The position numbers and the translations under genes are program-made. A stretch of DNA of 64,000 nt from Aldehydirespirator sp028819505 (lineage in GTDB: Bacteria; Actinomycetota; Acidimicrobiia; Acidimicrobiales; Aldehydirespiratoraceae). Below the pieces are notes generated by a model, which worked only from the letters and a program-made list of their open reading frames with translations, was not told the origin of the DNA and ran no database searches. This document shows positions 26,046 to 34,845 of the stretch, piece by piece (positions within the stretch are counted from its first letter, which is position 1; each line of letters starts with the position of its first letter). The stretch covers positions 1,612,001 through 1,676,000 of the forward strand of contig OZ242297.1 in the NCBI GenBank assembly GCA_965207755.1. The letters are read 5' to 3'.

Positions 26046-27038
26046 ATGGCCGTCGTCACCATGAAGCAACTGCTGGAGGCCGGGGTTCAATTCGGCCACC
26101 AGACCCGCCGCTGGAACCCGAAGATGAAGCGCTTCATCCACGGCGACCAGGCCGGCATCCACATAGTCGACCTCCGCCAGACTCTGGCCCGTCTCGAGCG
26201 GGCCTACGTCTTCGTCCGGGACATGGTCGCGGACGGTGGCACGGTCCTGTTCATCGGCACCAAGAAGCAGGCCCAGGACTCCGTGCAGTCCTTCGCCGAG
26301 CGCTGCAACATGCCGTACGTCAACGAGCGGTGGCAGGGCGGGATGCTCACCAACTTCCACACCATCGCCAAGCGCATCGCCAAGATGAAGCAGTACCAGC
26401 GCATGCGCGACTCGGGCGAATTCGAGGCGATGCCCAAGAAGGAGGCGCTGCTGCTCGAGCGGGAGCTGACCAAGCTGGAGCGCAACCTGGGCGGCATCCG
26501 CGACATGGAGGAGCCGCCCGGGGCGGTGTTCATCCTCGACACCAAGAAGGAGTACATCGCGGTCACCGAGGCGCGCAAACTCGGCTTGCCCATCGTCGCG
26601 GTGGTCGACACCAACTGCGATCCCGACCTCGTGGACTTCGCCATTCCCGGCAACGACGACGCCATCAGGTCCGGGCGGCTCATGGCTCGCGTGATCTCCG
26701 ACGCCGTCCTGGAGGGCCGGTTCATCCACTCGAAGCGCACCGAGGCCACCACTGCCGCCCGCGACGCCCTCACGGAGGCGGAGGTCGCCGAGCAGCAGGC
26801 TCTGGCCCGGGCGGAGGCGGCTGCCGAGGCGGCCGAGCGCGAGGCCCGCGTGGCCAGGGCCAGGGCCGAGCCGGCCGCCGCCGAGGACGCGGGCGCCGGC
26901 GGCGGGTCCGGGTCCGGGGTCGGTGCTGCTGTCGCCGGGGATGGCGGGTCCGGGGTCGGTGCTGCTGTCGCCGGCGCCGGCGGGTCCGGGGTCGGTGCTG
27001 CTGTCGCCGGCGCCGGCGGGTCGGACGAGGAGAACTGA
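26046..27038 (+). CDS. rpsB: 30S ribosomal protein S2
   Basis: Begins AVVTMKQLLEAGVQFGHQTR and contains the conserved RRWNPKMKRFIHGDQAGIHI, LFIGTKKQAQDSVQSFAERC and PIVAVVDTNCDPDLVDFAIP. The 330-residue protein is longer than usual because of an Ala/Glu-rich helix and a glycine-rich tail made of three GSGVGAAVAGxG repeats. ATG 26046 follows GGGAG. A TACACT box at 25914-25919 implies a leader of about 120 nt, room for autoregulation by S2, which is inference. First gene of the rpsB-tsf-pyrH-frr cluster. Confidence 0.95.
   Translation: MAVVTMKQLLEAGVQFGHQTRRWNPKMKRFIHGDQAGIHIVDLRQTLARLERAYVFVRDMVADGGTVLFIGTKKQAQDSVQSFAERCNMPYVNERWQGGMLTNFHTIAKRIAKMKQYQRMRDSGEFEAMPKKEALLLERELTKLERNLGGIRDMEEPPGAVFILDTKKEYIAVTEARKLGLPIVAVVDTNCDPDLVDFAIPGNDDAIRSGRLMARVISDAVLEGRFIHSKRTEATTAARDALTEAEVAEQQALARAEAAAEAAEREARVARARAEPAAAEDAGAGGGSGSGVGAAVAGDGGSGVGAAVAGAGGSGVGAAVAGAGGSDEEN
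26910..27017 (+). repeat. In-frame 36-bp minisatellite at the rpsB 3' end
   Basis: Three units (26910, 26946, 26982) encode GSGVGAAVAGDG, GSGVGAAVAGAG and GSGVGAAVAGAG. The last two are nearly identical in DNA. The repeat lies in the extension beyond the conserved S2 fold. Confidence 0.9.
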
Positions 27039-27039
27039 C

Positions 27040-27828
27040 ATGGCAGTGAGAGCCAAGGACGTGAAGGCGCTGCGCGACGCCACCGGCGCGGGGATGATGG
27101 ATGCCAAGAAGGCCCTGACCTCCGCCGACGGCGACATGGAGGCGGCCCGCCAGATCCTGCGGGAGCAGGGCTTGGCCAAGGCCGGCGCCCGGAGCGGCCG
27201 GGACAACGAGCAGGGCGCTATAGCGGTCGCCGGCGGCGGCAAGGCCGTCGCAGTCGTTCAGCTCAAGTGCGAGACCGACTTCTCGGCCAAGAACGCGGGC
27301 TTCACATCTCTGGTGCAGACTCTCGCGGATTCCGTGCTTGCCGACGGTCCCGGAGCGGTCGACGCCCACGCCGCCCGGATCGAGGACCTCAAGCTGGTCC
27401 TGAAGGAGAACATAGAGGTCGGTGCGGTCGAGCGCATTCAGGCCGGCGACGGCAACGTTCTCGACCCGTACCTTCACCGCCAGGACGGGCGCGGCGTGAA
27501 CGCTGTCGTCGTGGAGGGCAGCGGGGTGGGCGCGGAAGCGCTGCACCAGGTGGCCCTGCACATCGCCTTCGCCAAGCCCAAGTTCCTGAGCGCGAGCGAG
27601 ATCCCCCCCGCCGAGATCGAGCAGGAGAGGGCCGCACTGCTGGAGATCACCAAGGCCGAGGGCAAGCCCGAGCCCGCGTGGGACAAGATCGTGGACGGCA
27701 GGATGCGGGGCTGGTACGCCGAGCGTGTGCTGCTCGAGCAGGGGCTTCACGGCGAGAAGACCGCGGTGAAGGACAGCATCGGCGGCGGATCCATCGTCCG
27801 TTTCGTGCAGGTGCTGATCGGCGACTGA
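27040..27828 (+). CDS. tsf: Elongation factor Ts
   Basis: Guanine nucleotide exchange factor for EF-Tu. The UBA-like start VKALRDATGAGMMDAKKALT and the EF-Tu contact region LKCETDFSAKNAGF are intact. Two dimerisation subdomains follow, ending VKDSIGGGSIVRFVQVLIGD. 262 residues. The ATG begins one base after the rpsB stop, so the two genes are tightly linked, with GAGGAGAA upstream inside rpsB as ribosome-binding site. Confidence 0.95.
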   Translation: MAVRAKDVKALRDATGAGMMDAKKALTSADGDMEAARQILREQGLAKAGARSGRDNEQGAIAVAGGGKAVAVVQLKCETDFSAKNAGFTSLVQTLADSVLADGPGAVDAHAARIEDLKLVLKENIEVGAVERIQAGDGNVLDPYLHRQDGRGVNAVVVEGSGVGAEALHQVALHIAFAKPKFLSASEIPPAEIEQERAALLEITKAEGKPEPAWDKIVDGRMRGWYAERVLLEQGLHGEKTAVKDSIGGGSIVRFVQVLIGD

Positions 27829-27831
27829 CCC

Positions 27832-28620
27832 ATGAGCACTTCCGCCGATGCCGCCGGTGCCGGTGCGGCCGCCGCGCCGGCACGGCGGCCGGCTCGCTGG
27901 CACCGGGTGCTGCTCAAGCTCTCGGGCGAGGCCTTCGCGGGGGGCTCGGAGGGCGGCATCGACGGTGACACCGTCCGGCGCATCGCCGCGGGCATCGCCG
28001 AGGCCCGCGGCCTGTTCGACATCGAGGTCGCAGTAGTGGTGGGGGGCGGCAACCTGTGGCGGGGCACCCAGGGCGCGGGCGCGGGCATGGACCGGGCCCA
28101 GGCCGACTACATGGGGATGCTGGCCACGGTGATGAACGCCTTGGCCCTGCAGGACACGCTCGAGCGGCTGGGTCGGCCCACGCGGGTGCAGACCGCCATC
28201 CACATGGCGCAGATCGCCGAGCCGTACATCCGGCGGCGGGCGATACGCCACCTCGAGAAGGGCCGGGTGGTCATCTTCGCGGGCGGCACAGGCAACCCCT
28301 TCTTCACCACCGACACGACCGCCGCGCTCAGGGCGGCCGAGGTGGAGGCCGAAGTGGTGCTCAAGGGCACCCACGGCGGGGTCGACGGCATCTATACCGC
28401 CGACCCTGGCGTCGATCCGGACGCCGTCCGGCTGGAGCGTGTCACCTATCTCGAAGTGCTCAACCGGGGGCTCGAGGTGATGGATTCCACCGCCATCACG
28501 CTGTGCATGGACAACCGCCTCCCGATTGTGGTCTTCAACCTGATGCAGCCGGGCAACCTGCAATCCCTCCTCGACGGCTCCCAGGTGGGTACGCTCGTTG
28601 CGCAGGAGGAGCGCCATTGA
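27832..28620 (+). CDS. pyrH: UMP kinase
   Basis: Hexameric amino-acid-kinase-fold enzyme making UDP from UMP. RVLLKLSGEAFAGG near residue 23, VVVGGGNLWRGTQGAGAGMD, RRAIRHLEKGRVVIFAGGTG and KGTHGGVDGIYTADP mark the family. The 262 residues include an Ala/Pro-rich N-terminal extension of about 20 residues. The start is 3 bp after tsf, and its stop overlaps the frr TTG start. Confidence 0.95.
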   Translation: MSTSADAAGAGAAAAPARRPARWHRVLLKLSGEAFAGGSEGGIDGDTVRRIAAGIAEARGLFDIEVAVVVGGGNLWRGTQGAGAGMDRAQADYMGMLATVMNALALQDTLERLGRPTRVQTAIHMAQIAEPYIRRRAIRHLEKGRVVIFAGGTGNPFFTTDTTAALRAAEVEAEVVLKGTHGGVDGIYTADPGVDPDAVRLERVTYLEVLNRGLEVMDSTAITLCMDNRLPIVVFNLMQPGNLQSLLDGSQVGTLVAQEERH

Positions 28621-29186
28621 GCGAGGAGCTGATCGGCATGGTGCTCGCGGACGCCGGCGAGCGAATGGACGAGGCCGTCGCCGCGGCCCGGCGCGAGTTC
28701 TCCACTGTGCGCACGGGCCGGGCAAGTTCGGCGCTGCTGGAGCGGGTGCCGGTGGAGGCCTACGGCGTCACGATGGCGATGCGGGAGCTGGTCAGCTTCG
28801 CCATCCCCGAGGCCAGTCAGCTGATCGTCACCCCTCATGATCGAGCCAACATCGCTGCGGTGGAGCGGGCCATCCAGCAGGCCCAGCTCGGGCTGGTCCC
28901 CAGCAGCGACGGGCGGGTCATCCGCCTGTCGTTCCCGCCGCTCACCGAGGAGCGGCGCCGCGAACTGGCCAGGCTCGTGGGGTCGATGGCCGAGGACTCC
29001 CGGAACCGGGTGCGCGGCCTGCGCCGCCAGGCCCGCAAGGATCTCGAGGGGATCGAGAAGGAGGGCGGGGTCTCTGCCGACTCTGTGGCGCGCGCCGGCG
29101 AGCAGCTCGACGGCATCACCCGCGCCCACGAGAAGCAGATCGACGAGGCCTTGGCCAGCAAAGAGGACGAGCTGCTCGAGGTGTGA
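28617..29186 (+). CDS. frr: Ribosome recycling factor
   Basis: Splits post-termination ribosomes with EF-G. The start is TTG 28617 overlapping the pyrH TGA, with AGGAGG at 28603-28608 as a strong ribosome-binding site. Three-helix-bundle motifs are REFSTVRTGRASSALLERV and VRGLRRQARKDLEGIEKEG. 189 residues, which is standard. Confidence 0.95.
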   Translation: MSEELIGMVLADAGERMDEAVAAARREFSTVRTGRASSALLERVPVEAYGVTMAMRELVSFAIPEASQLIVTPHDRANIAAVERAIQQAQLGLVPSSDGRVIRLSFPPLTEERRRELARLVGSMAEDSRNRVRGLRRQARKDLEGIEKEGGVSADSVARAGEQLDGITRAHEKQIDEALASKEDELLEV

Positions 29187-29238
29187 GACGCGCAGCAGCG
29201 ATCGGGTCCCTGACCCGGCGAGTGAAAGGAGCGGTGCG

Positions 29239-30435
29239 GTGAGCAACCGGGACGAATTCGGAGAACTCGGCTCTGCCGATGCCGACGAGCTCGACGACGA
29301 TGCGGGCGTCGTGGCCGGGCGGTCGGTGTTCGGCGACGAGGATGAGCCTGCCTGGGGCGAGGCGGCGCCCGCAGGATCGTCACATCTGACGGGGTCCGAG
29401 CCGAGGCTCCAGGAAGCCGATCCCCAGGAGATGGGGGTGTGGACCGACCATACCTCCGCACCCCAGTGGGACGAGTCCGATGACACACTGCCTCCCATGG
29501 AGCCGAGTGAGCCGGTCGGCACGGTCATCGGCGAGGAGGACTTCTTCGGCTACGACGACCAGGCGGTGTACGGCGGGATGGCCGGCACCGTCCCGACTCC
29601 GGCGGCCTCGTCCGATCGGGACATGCCGATGGCGGTCCTCGTCGGCGTCTTCCTCTCGGCTGTGATCCTGGTGGCCCTGCAGGTCGGTCCCGCGCTGGCG
29701 CTGGTGGTGGCGACCGTGGTGCTCGGTCTGGCGGCTGTGGAGTTCCTCAGCGCGGTTCGAGTGGCGGGATACCAGCCGGCCGTGGTCCTGGGATTGGCCG
29801 GGGTGGTGACGACGCCACTTGCCGCCTACTGGCGGGGCATGGACGGGATCGTGGTTGTGCTGGTGCTCACGGTGGTGTTCGGGACGTTGTGGTATCTGAC
29901 CGGCGTCGGCGCCGAGGGGCCGATGCGAGGACTCGCGGTGACGGTCCTCGTCGTGGCCTACATAGGCGTTCTGGGTGCTCACGCCGCCCTGATGCTGAAG
30001 ATCCCGACCCACGGGACCGGGCTGCTCACCGCGGCCATCGTGCTGACCGTCGCCCATGATGTGAGCGCGATGGCGATCGGCAGGGCCGCGGGCCGCACGC
30101 CGCTGTCGAGGGCGAGCCCCAACAAGACCCTCGAGGGGCTGCTCGGCGGCGCCGTCGTGACCGTCGCGGTCGGCGTGGTCATGGGGTTGGTCGGCATGCC
30201 CGCGCCCATCGCGGAGACCCCCGGGAGCTTCTGGACCGCGGTCCTGCTGTCGGTGGTGGTGGCCGTGGTCGCGCCCACCGGGGACTTGGCCGAGTCCATG
30301 CTCAAGCGCGACCTCGACATCAAGGACATGGGTTCGCTGCTTCCCGGTCACGGCGGGATCCTCGACCGGTTCGACGCGATGCTGTTCTCGCTGCCGGCCA
30401 CGTACTACGTGGCGTTGATGACCGGAGTGATCTGA
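29239..30435 (+). CDS. cdsA: Phosphatidate cytidylyltransferase
   Basis: Integral membrane enzyme making CDP-diacylglycerol. The signature ESMLKRDLDIKDMGSLLPGH continuing GGILDRFD is complete near the C-terminus. About eight membrane segments occupy residues 130-398. The first roughly 125 residues are an acidic, poorly ordered cytoplasmic extension not found in the short members. GTG 29239 follows AAAGGA. It is 52 bp after frr and probably in the same operon. Confidence 0.93.
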   Translation: MSNRDEFGELGSADADELDDDAGVVAGRSVFGDEDEPAWGEAAPAGSSHLTGSEPRLQEADPQEMGVWTDHTSAPQWDESDDTLPPMEPSEPVGTVIGEEDFFGYDDQAVYGGMAGTVPTPAASSDRDMPMAVLVGVFLSAVILVALQVGPALALVVATVVLGLAAVEFLSAVRVAGYQPAVVLGLAGVVTTPLAAYWRGMDGIVVVLVLTVVFGTLWYLTGVGAEGPMRGLAVTVLVVAYIGVLGAHAALMLKIPTHGTGLLTAAIVLTVAHDVSAMAIGRAAGRTPLSRASPNKTLEGLLGGAVVTVAVGVVMGLVGMPAPIAETPGSFWTAVLLSVVVAVVAPTGDLAESMLKRDLDIKDMGSLLPGHGGILDRFDAMLFSLPATYYVALMTGVI

Positions 30436-30440
30436 ACGGG

Positions 30441-30500
30441 CGTCTCCCGCTCTGGTTCGCGCGACCTGAGGGCCGCTCGGGCCACGGCCCCGCGCTCATG
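30441..30500 (-). repeat. Dispersed intergenic repeat, copy A
   Basis: Minus-strand copy between cdsA and dxr. It shares GGCCGTGGCCCGAGCGGCCC and the end AGAGCGGGAGAC with copies at 31729-31802, 34625-34680 and 49211-49281. Copies A and B additionally share CCCTCAGGTCGC. Confidence 0.8.
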
Positions 30501-30571
30501 GGCCGGCCCGGCCCGCCGTCCCGCTTCGGCGCCGGCAAGACCGTCCGAGTGACCGGGGTAGTCTGAGCCCG

Positions 30572-31729
30572 GTGTCATCGGTTGCCATTCTCGGCTCGAC
30601 CGGGTCGATCGGAACCCAGACGCTCGACATCGTCGAGGCCCGGCCCGACCGGTACCGGGTGGCCGCCCTGGGGGCGGCCCGCTCGGTGGACCTCCTGGCC
30701 GAGCAGGCGCAGCGCTTCCGTCCCGACATCGTGGCCGTCGCCGACGCCTCGCGGGCGGCCGCCCTGGCCGAGCGGCTGCCCGACACCGTGGAGCTGCTCG
30801 CCGGCGCCGACGCCATGGCCGCCGCGGCCTCGGTGGCCGACACGGTCATCAACGGCGTGGTCGGGTTCGCGGGGCTGCCGGTGACCCTGGCCGCCCTGGA
30901 AGCCGGCAAGCGGCTGGGACTGGCCAACAAGGAGTCGCTCATCGCGGCCGGCCCGGTGGTTCAGCGGGCCCGGGCCACGGCCGGCGCGGAGATCGTCCCC
31001 GTCGATTCGGAGCACTGCGCCGTCCACCAGTGCCTGAGGGCCAACGACCGCCCCGAGGCGGTGTCGTCGATCGTGCTGACCGCGAGCGGCGGACCTTTCC
31101 GGGGCCGCAGCCGGGCCGATCTGGAGGGGGTCGGCGTCGCCGACGCCCTGGCCCACCCCACCTGGCAGATGGGCCCCAAGATCACCGTCGACTCCAGCAC
31201 GCTGATGAACAAGGGCCTCGAGGTGATCGAGGCGCACGAGCTCTTCGGCATCTCCTACGACCGGATCGAGATCGTCGTGCATCCCCAGTCCATCGTCCAT
31301 TCGATGGTCACATACTGCGACGGAGCGACCGTGGCCCAGCTCTCGAAGCCCGACATGAGGCTCTGCATCGGGTACGCGCTGGCCTGCCCCGACCGCCTCG
31401 ACCTCGCCTACGGCGCCATCGACTGGGCTGAGCTGGGCCGTTTGGACTTCGAGCCGCCCGACCGGGACGCCTTCGGCTGCATCGACTTGGCCTACGAGGC
31501 CGGCCGCGCCTCGGAGACCGCGCCGGCGTGGCTCAACGCGGCCAACGAGGTGGCGGTGCATGCCTTCCTCGACGGACGGATCCGCTGGGTCGACATCGCG
31601 CCCCTGCTGGAGGAGTCGCTGGGGATGTGGCCCGGCACGGGGGCCGACGACGTCGAAGCGGTGCTTGCCGCCGACGGGGAGGCCCGCCGGGTGGCCGGGC
31701 GCCTGGTGAGAGGCCGAGCGGCCCGGTGA
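30572..31729 (+). CDS. dxr: 1-deoxy-D-xylulose 5-phosphate reductoisomerase
   Basis: Second step of the MEP isoprenoid pathway. NADPH-binding VAILGSTGSIGTQTLDI at the N-terminus, metal-binding VPVDSEHCAVHQCL, the flexible-loop TASGGPFRG and HPTWQMGPKITVDSSTLMNK are intact. 385 residues. GTG 30572 lies 7 nt after TAGTCT (30559-30564), a leaderless start. The 3' end resembles part of the dispersed repeat that follows it. Confidence 0.95.
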   Translation: MSSVAILGSTGSIGTQTLDIVEARPDRYRVAALGAARSVDLLAEQAQRFRPDIVAVADASRAAALAERLPDTVELLAGADAMAAAASVADTVINGVVGFAGLPVTLAALEAGKRLGLANKESLIAAGPVVQRARATAGAEIVPVDSEHCAVHQCLRANDRPEAVSSIVLTASGGPFRGRSRADLEGVGVADALAHPTWQMGPKITVDSSTLMNKGLEVIEAHELFGISYDRIEIVVHPQSIVHSMVTYCDGATVAQLSKPDMRLCIGYALACPDRLDLAYGAIDWAELGRLDFEPPDRDAFGCIDLAYEAGRASETAPAWLNAANEVAVHAFLDGRIRWVDIAPLLEESLGMWPGTGADDVEAVLAADGEARRVAGRLVRGRAAR

Positions 31730-31802
31730 GCGAATGCGGTCAAAACGGGCGAGGCCGTGGCCCGAGCGGCCCTCAGGTCGCAGCCGACAAGAGCGGGAGA
31801 CA
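31729..31802 (+). repeat. Dispersed intergenic repeat, copy B
   Basis: Lies between dxr and the site-2 protease gene. It shares with copy D not only the core GGGCGAGGCCGTGGCCCGAG but also the upstream GAGCGAAT segment. It ends GAGCGGGAGAC, directly before the ribosome-binding site of the protease gene. Confidence 0.8.
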
Positions 31803-31811
31803 GGAGTCGCG

Positions 31812-33320
31812 ATGCGGCCTGAGTCCGGCGTGAATCCGCGCCTGTCGGCTTCGCCTCTGGGCGATCACACCCGCCTCGCCGTCCTCGTGGCGCTCCTCGT
31901 GCTCCTCGGGGTCTTCGCGGGCGCCGGCTGGGTGGTGATCATCCTGTCGCTGGTGGCCATGCTGTTCCTGCACGAACTCGGCCACTACCTCACAGCCCGG
32001 TGGACGGGCATGAAGGTCAGCGAGTTCTTCATCGGGTTCGGCCCGCGCCTCTGGTCGTTCCGCCGCGGCGAGACCGAGTACGGGGTCAAGGCGATCTGGG
32101 TCGGCGCGTACGTGCGCATCGTCGGGATGAACAACCTCGACGAAGTGGCGCCCGGCGACGAGCCGCGCAGCTTCCGGGAGCAGAGCTACCCCAGGAAGAT
32201 GCTCGTCCTGACGGCCGGGTCGGCCATGCACTTCGTGATCGTGCTGGTGCTGCTGTTCGCGGTGCTGCTGGGCGACGGCACGATCCTGAGCGGCCGGTCC
32301 GACGCCGACGAGACTCAGAACTGGGTGCTGGCCACGGTCTCGACCGACAGTGCGGCCTCGGCGGCCGGTCTGCAGCCCGGCGACGAACTCGTCTCGGTCG
32401 CCGGGGTGGGCCGCACCACCTTCGCCGACTTCTCGCGCCTGGTGCGGCAGCTCGCAGGATCCGAGGTGGAGGTGGTGTACCGCCGCGACGGCGTGGTGCA
32501 CGAGGCCTCCGCCCGGGTGGGCGAGCGGCTCACCGCCGCGGGCGCGGCCGGCATCGTGGGACTCATCGAAGGGGACCGCGTCCTCGCCGTGGAGGGTCTC
32601 GAGACCGGGGGCGCCCCCACCTACGTCGAGGTGGCTGCCTACGGGCGCGGCCGGATCGGAGAGCCCCTCGACATCACCATCGTCGACGCCCGGACGGGCC
32701 GGCCGGCGGTGGTGGAGGGGGCCGTCCTCACCGATCTGATCAGCCCTTCGGACGCGGTCAGGGGATTCTTCGGGGTGTCGGCCGACTACCGCGCCGAGGG
32801 GCTCGGCGTCGTGCAGGCGGCCGGGGAGTCGGCCCGGCTGTCCGCGTCGATCGTCCGCGACGTGGTCTTCGCCATCCCGACCATCGTGACCGACGGATTC
32901 GGAGGCACGCTGGACGGGCTGCGGGACGACGATCCGGCGGCCGGCGGCGCGCCGACGGCCCGCGAGCTCGAGTTGCGGCGCCTCGACCGGTCGCACCCGG
33001 ACGAGAACCGGATCCTGTCGATATACGGGGTGGCCCGAATCGGCGCCGAGGCCGCCTCCGACGGCGCCATCGAGGTCCTCCTGCTGCTCGCCTACGTGAA
33101 CGCCTTCATCGGCGTGTTCAACCTGCTGCCGCTGCTGCCCCTCGACGGGGGACACGTGGTGGTGGCCACCTACGAGCGGATCCGCTCGTTCGGGGGCCGC
33201 ACCCACCGGGTCGATGCGGCCCGCCTGCTCCCGCTCACGTACGCGGTGGTGGCGCTGCTGCTGCTGGTGGGCGGCGTGGCCCTGGTGCGCGACATCCTCG
33301 ATCCCGTCAGCTTCGGCTGA
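31812..33320 (+). CDS. rseP: Site-2 (RseP-type) membrane metalloprotease
   Basis: Intramembrane zinc protease that cleaves membrane-bound regulators such as anti-sigma factors. HELGH at FLHELGHYLTARW supplies zinc ligands, and LLPLLPLDGGHVV supplies the third. A PDZ domain with SAASAAGLQPGDELVSVAGV lies between. The 502-residue protein has four main spans and a longer middle than E. coli RseP. ATG 31812 was chosen for the AGGAG just upstream; the longer ORF would read through the dispersed repeat. Confidence 0.9.
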   Translation: MRPESGVNPRLSASPLGDHTRLAVLVALLVLLGVFAGAGWVVIILSLVAMLFLHELGHYLTARWTGMKVSEFFIGFGPRLWSFRRGETEYGVKAIWVGAYVRIVGMNNLDEVAPGDEPRSFREQSYPRKMLVLTAGSAMHFVIVLVLLFAVLLGDGTILSGRSDADETQNWVLATVSTDSAASAAGLQPGDELVSVAGVGRTTFADFSRLVRQLAGSEVEVVYRRDGVVHEASARVGERLTAAGAAGIVGLIEGDRVLAVEGLETGGAPTYVEVAAYGRGRIGEPLDITIVDARTGRPAVVEGAVLTDLISPSDAVRGFFGVSADYRAEGLGVVQAAGESARLSASIVRDVVFAIPTIVTDGFGGTLDGLRDDDPAAGGAPTARELELRRLDRSHPDENRILSIYGVARIGAEAASDGAIEVLLLLAYVNAFIGVFNLLPLLPLDGGHVVVATYERIRSFGGRTHRVDAARLLPLTYAVVALLLLVGGVALVRDILDPVSFG

Positions 33321-33332
33321 CCGGTCCCAGCT

Positions 33333-33368
33333 CGCGCCGGGGCCCTGCTGAGCGGCCAGCCCGGCGCG
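33333..33368 (+). terminator. Hairpin after rseP, abutting the ispG promoter
   Basis: CGCGCCGGG (33333-33341) pairs perfectly with CCCGGCGCG (33360-33368). It starts 12 bp after the rseP stop and ends 2 bp before the ispG -10 box TAGACT (33371-33376), so termination and reinitiation are back to back. No T-run. Confidence 0.55.
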
Positions 33369-33382
33369 GATAGACTCGCATC

Positions 33383-34615
33383 GTGCAGGTCACCGCAAGA
33401 TTCCCGCGGCGGGACACACGGCAGATCATGGTCGGGACCGTCCCGGTCGGGGGCGGGGCGCCGGTGACGGTGCAGTCCATGACGGTCACGAAGACGGCCG
33501 ACCACGAGGCCACCCTGCAGCAGATCTACGCGCTGGCGGCCGCGGGCGCCGACATCGTGCGCTGCACCTGCAACCGCCCCGAGGCCGCCGAGGGGCTGGC
33601 CCGGATCGTGCCCCGCTCGCCGGTGCCGATCGTCGCCGACATCCACAACAACCACCGCATGGCGCTGGCCGCGCTGGAAGCCGGCGTGCACTGCCTGCGC
33701 CTCAACCCCGGCAACATCCGCAAGCCCGACCAGATCAAGGCCGTGGCCCGGGAATGCAAGGACCGGGGCGTGCCCATACGCATCGGGGTGAACGGGGGCT
33801 CGCTCGATCCCGACCTCTACGACCCGGAGTCGGGGGTGACCCCCGAGGCGATGGTGGCCTCCGCGATGCGGGAGCTCGCCTACTTCGAGGACGTGGGGTT
33901 CGATCTGGTGAAGATCTCGGTGAAGGCGTCGAGCGTTCCGCTCATGATCGAGGCGTACCGCCAGCTCGCCGACACCACGGACCATCCCCTGCATGTCGGG
34001 GTGACCGAGGCCGGGCCCCCGCCGGCCGGGACCATCAAGTCGACGGCCGGAATAGCCTCCCTGCTCGCCGAGGGCATCGGCGACACCATCCGCTACTCGC
34101 TGACCACCGACCCCGTCGAGGAGGCTCGGTCCGGGCGGCAACTGCTGGAGGCGCTGGGGCTGCGCGAGCGGCGCAACGTCGACCTGATCGCCTGCCCCAG
34201 CTGCGGGCGGGCCGAGGTGGACGTGTTCACGGTGGCGAATGAGGCCATGGAGGCCTTCGGCGAGCGGCGCATACCGCTCCAGGTGGCCGTCATGGGCTGC
34301 GTCGTCAACGGTCCGGGCGAGGCCCGAGACGCCGACCTGGGCATCGCCGCGGGCAACCGTAGGGGACACCTGTTCGTGAAGGGCGAGAACGTGGCCGTCG
34401 TCGCGGAGGAGTCGATGGTGGACGCGCTGGTGGAGTGGGCCGAGTTCATCTGCGAGCACGGCTCCGAGGCGGCGCTGGAGCGAGCCAAGAAGACGCGAGC
34501 CGCGGCTCGTCGGGCCGCCGAGGAGGATCGTCGCCGCAACCTCGACGAGCTCGGGGACGACGCCAACAACTCCGAGACGGTGGTGGCGGGCATCCGGCGC
34601 AAGACCGGCGGCTGA
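33383..34615 (+). CDS. ispG: 4-hydroxy-3-methylbut-2-enyl-diphosphate synthase
   Basis: [4Fe-4S] enzyme of the MEP pathway (GcpE). It begins QVTARFPRRDTRQIMVGTVP and has VQSMTVTKTADHEATLQQI. The cluster cysteines are in IACPSCGRAEVDV and in MGCVVNGPGEARDADLGIA. 410 residues. GTG 33383 is 6 nt after TAGACT, a leaderless start. With dxr it places two MEP enzymes in one locus. Confidence 0.95.
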   Translation: MQVTARFPRRDTRQIMVGTVPVGGGAPVTVQSMTVTKTADHEATLQQIYALAAAGADIVRCTCNRPEAAEGLARIVPRSPVPIVADIHNNHRMALAALEAGVHCLRLNPGNIRKPDQIKAVARECKDRGVPIRIGVNGGSLDPDLYDPESGVTPEAMVASAMRELAYFEDVGFDLVKISVKASSVPLMIEAYRQLADTTDHPLHVGVTEAGPPPAGTIKSTAGIASLLAEGIGDTIRYSLTTDPVEEARSGRQLLEALGLRERRNVDLIACPSCGRAEVDVFTVANEAMEAFGERRIPLQVAVMGCVVNGPGEARDADLGIAAGNRRGHLFVKGENVAVVAEESMVDALVEWAEFICEHGSEAALERAKKTRAAARRAAEEDRRRNLDELGDDANNSETVVAGIRRKTGG

Positions 34616-34624
34616 GGCCGAGCT

Positions 34625-34680
34625 TGCGAGGCCGTGGCCCGAGCGGCCCGTGAGCGCAGCGAACAGGAGCGGGAGACACA
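34625..34680 (+). repeat. Dispersed intergenic repeat, copy C
   Basis: Lies just after ispG. It shares GAGGCCGTGGCCCGAGCGGC and then GTGAGCGCAGCGAACA with copy D almost base for base, although D is 14.6 kb away beside an insertion sequence. Confidence 0.8.
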
Positions 34681-34734
34681 ACGCGGCGCCGCGAGGCGAC
34701 ACTCACGCTCGCATTTACTTGGAGTGGTCCCCGG

Positions 34735-34790
34735 TATACTCCGGCCACGTTCGATTCTCCGGAAGCGGCGTGGGCACGTTGCCCACGCCG
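34735..34790 (+). promoter_or_regulatory. Promoter and leader hairpin of the rimP-nusA-infB operon
   Basis: TATACT at 34735-34740 is a near-consensus -10. The leader then forms an 11-bp perfect stem CGGCGTGGGCA (34766-34776), loop CGT, TGCCCACGCCG (34780-34790), 55 nt before rimP. No T-run follows, so it may be a NusA-responsive pause or stability element rather than a simple terminator; this is inference from the known autoregulation of nusA operons. Confidence 0.5.
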
Positions 34791-34845
34791 TTGCCGGTTC
34801 GGGCCCCGTCAGCGCCGCCTCGAGAGCAGAGTCCCGACCACGACC

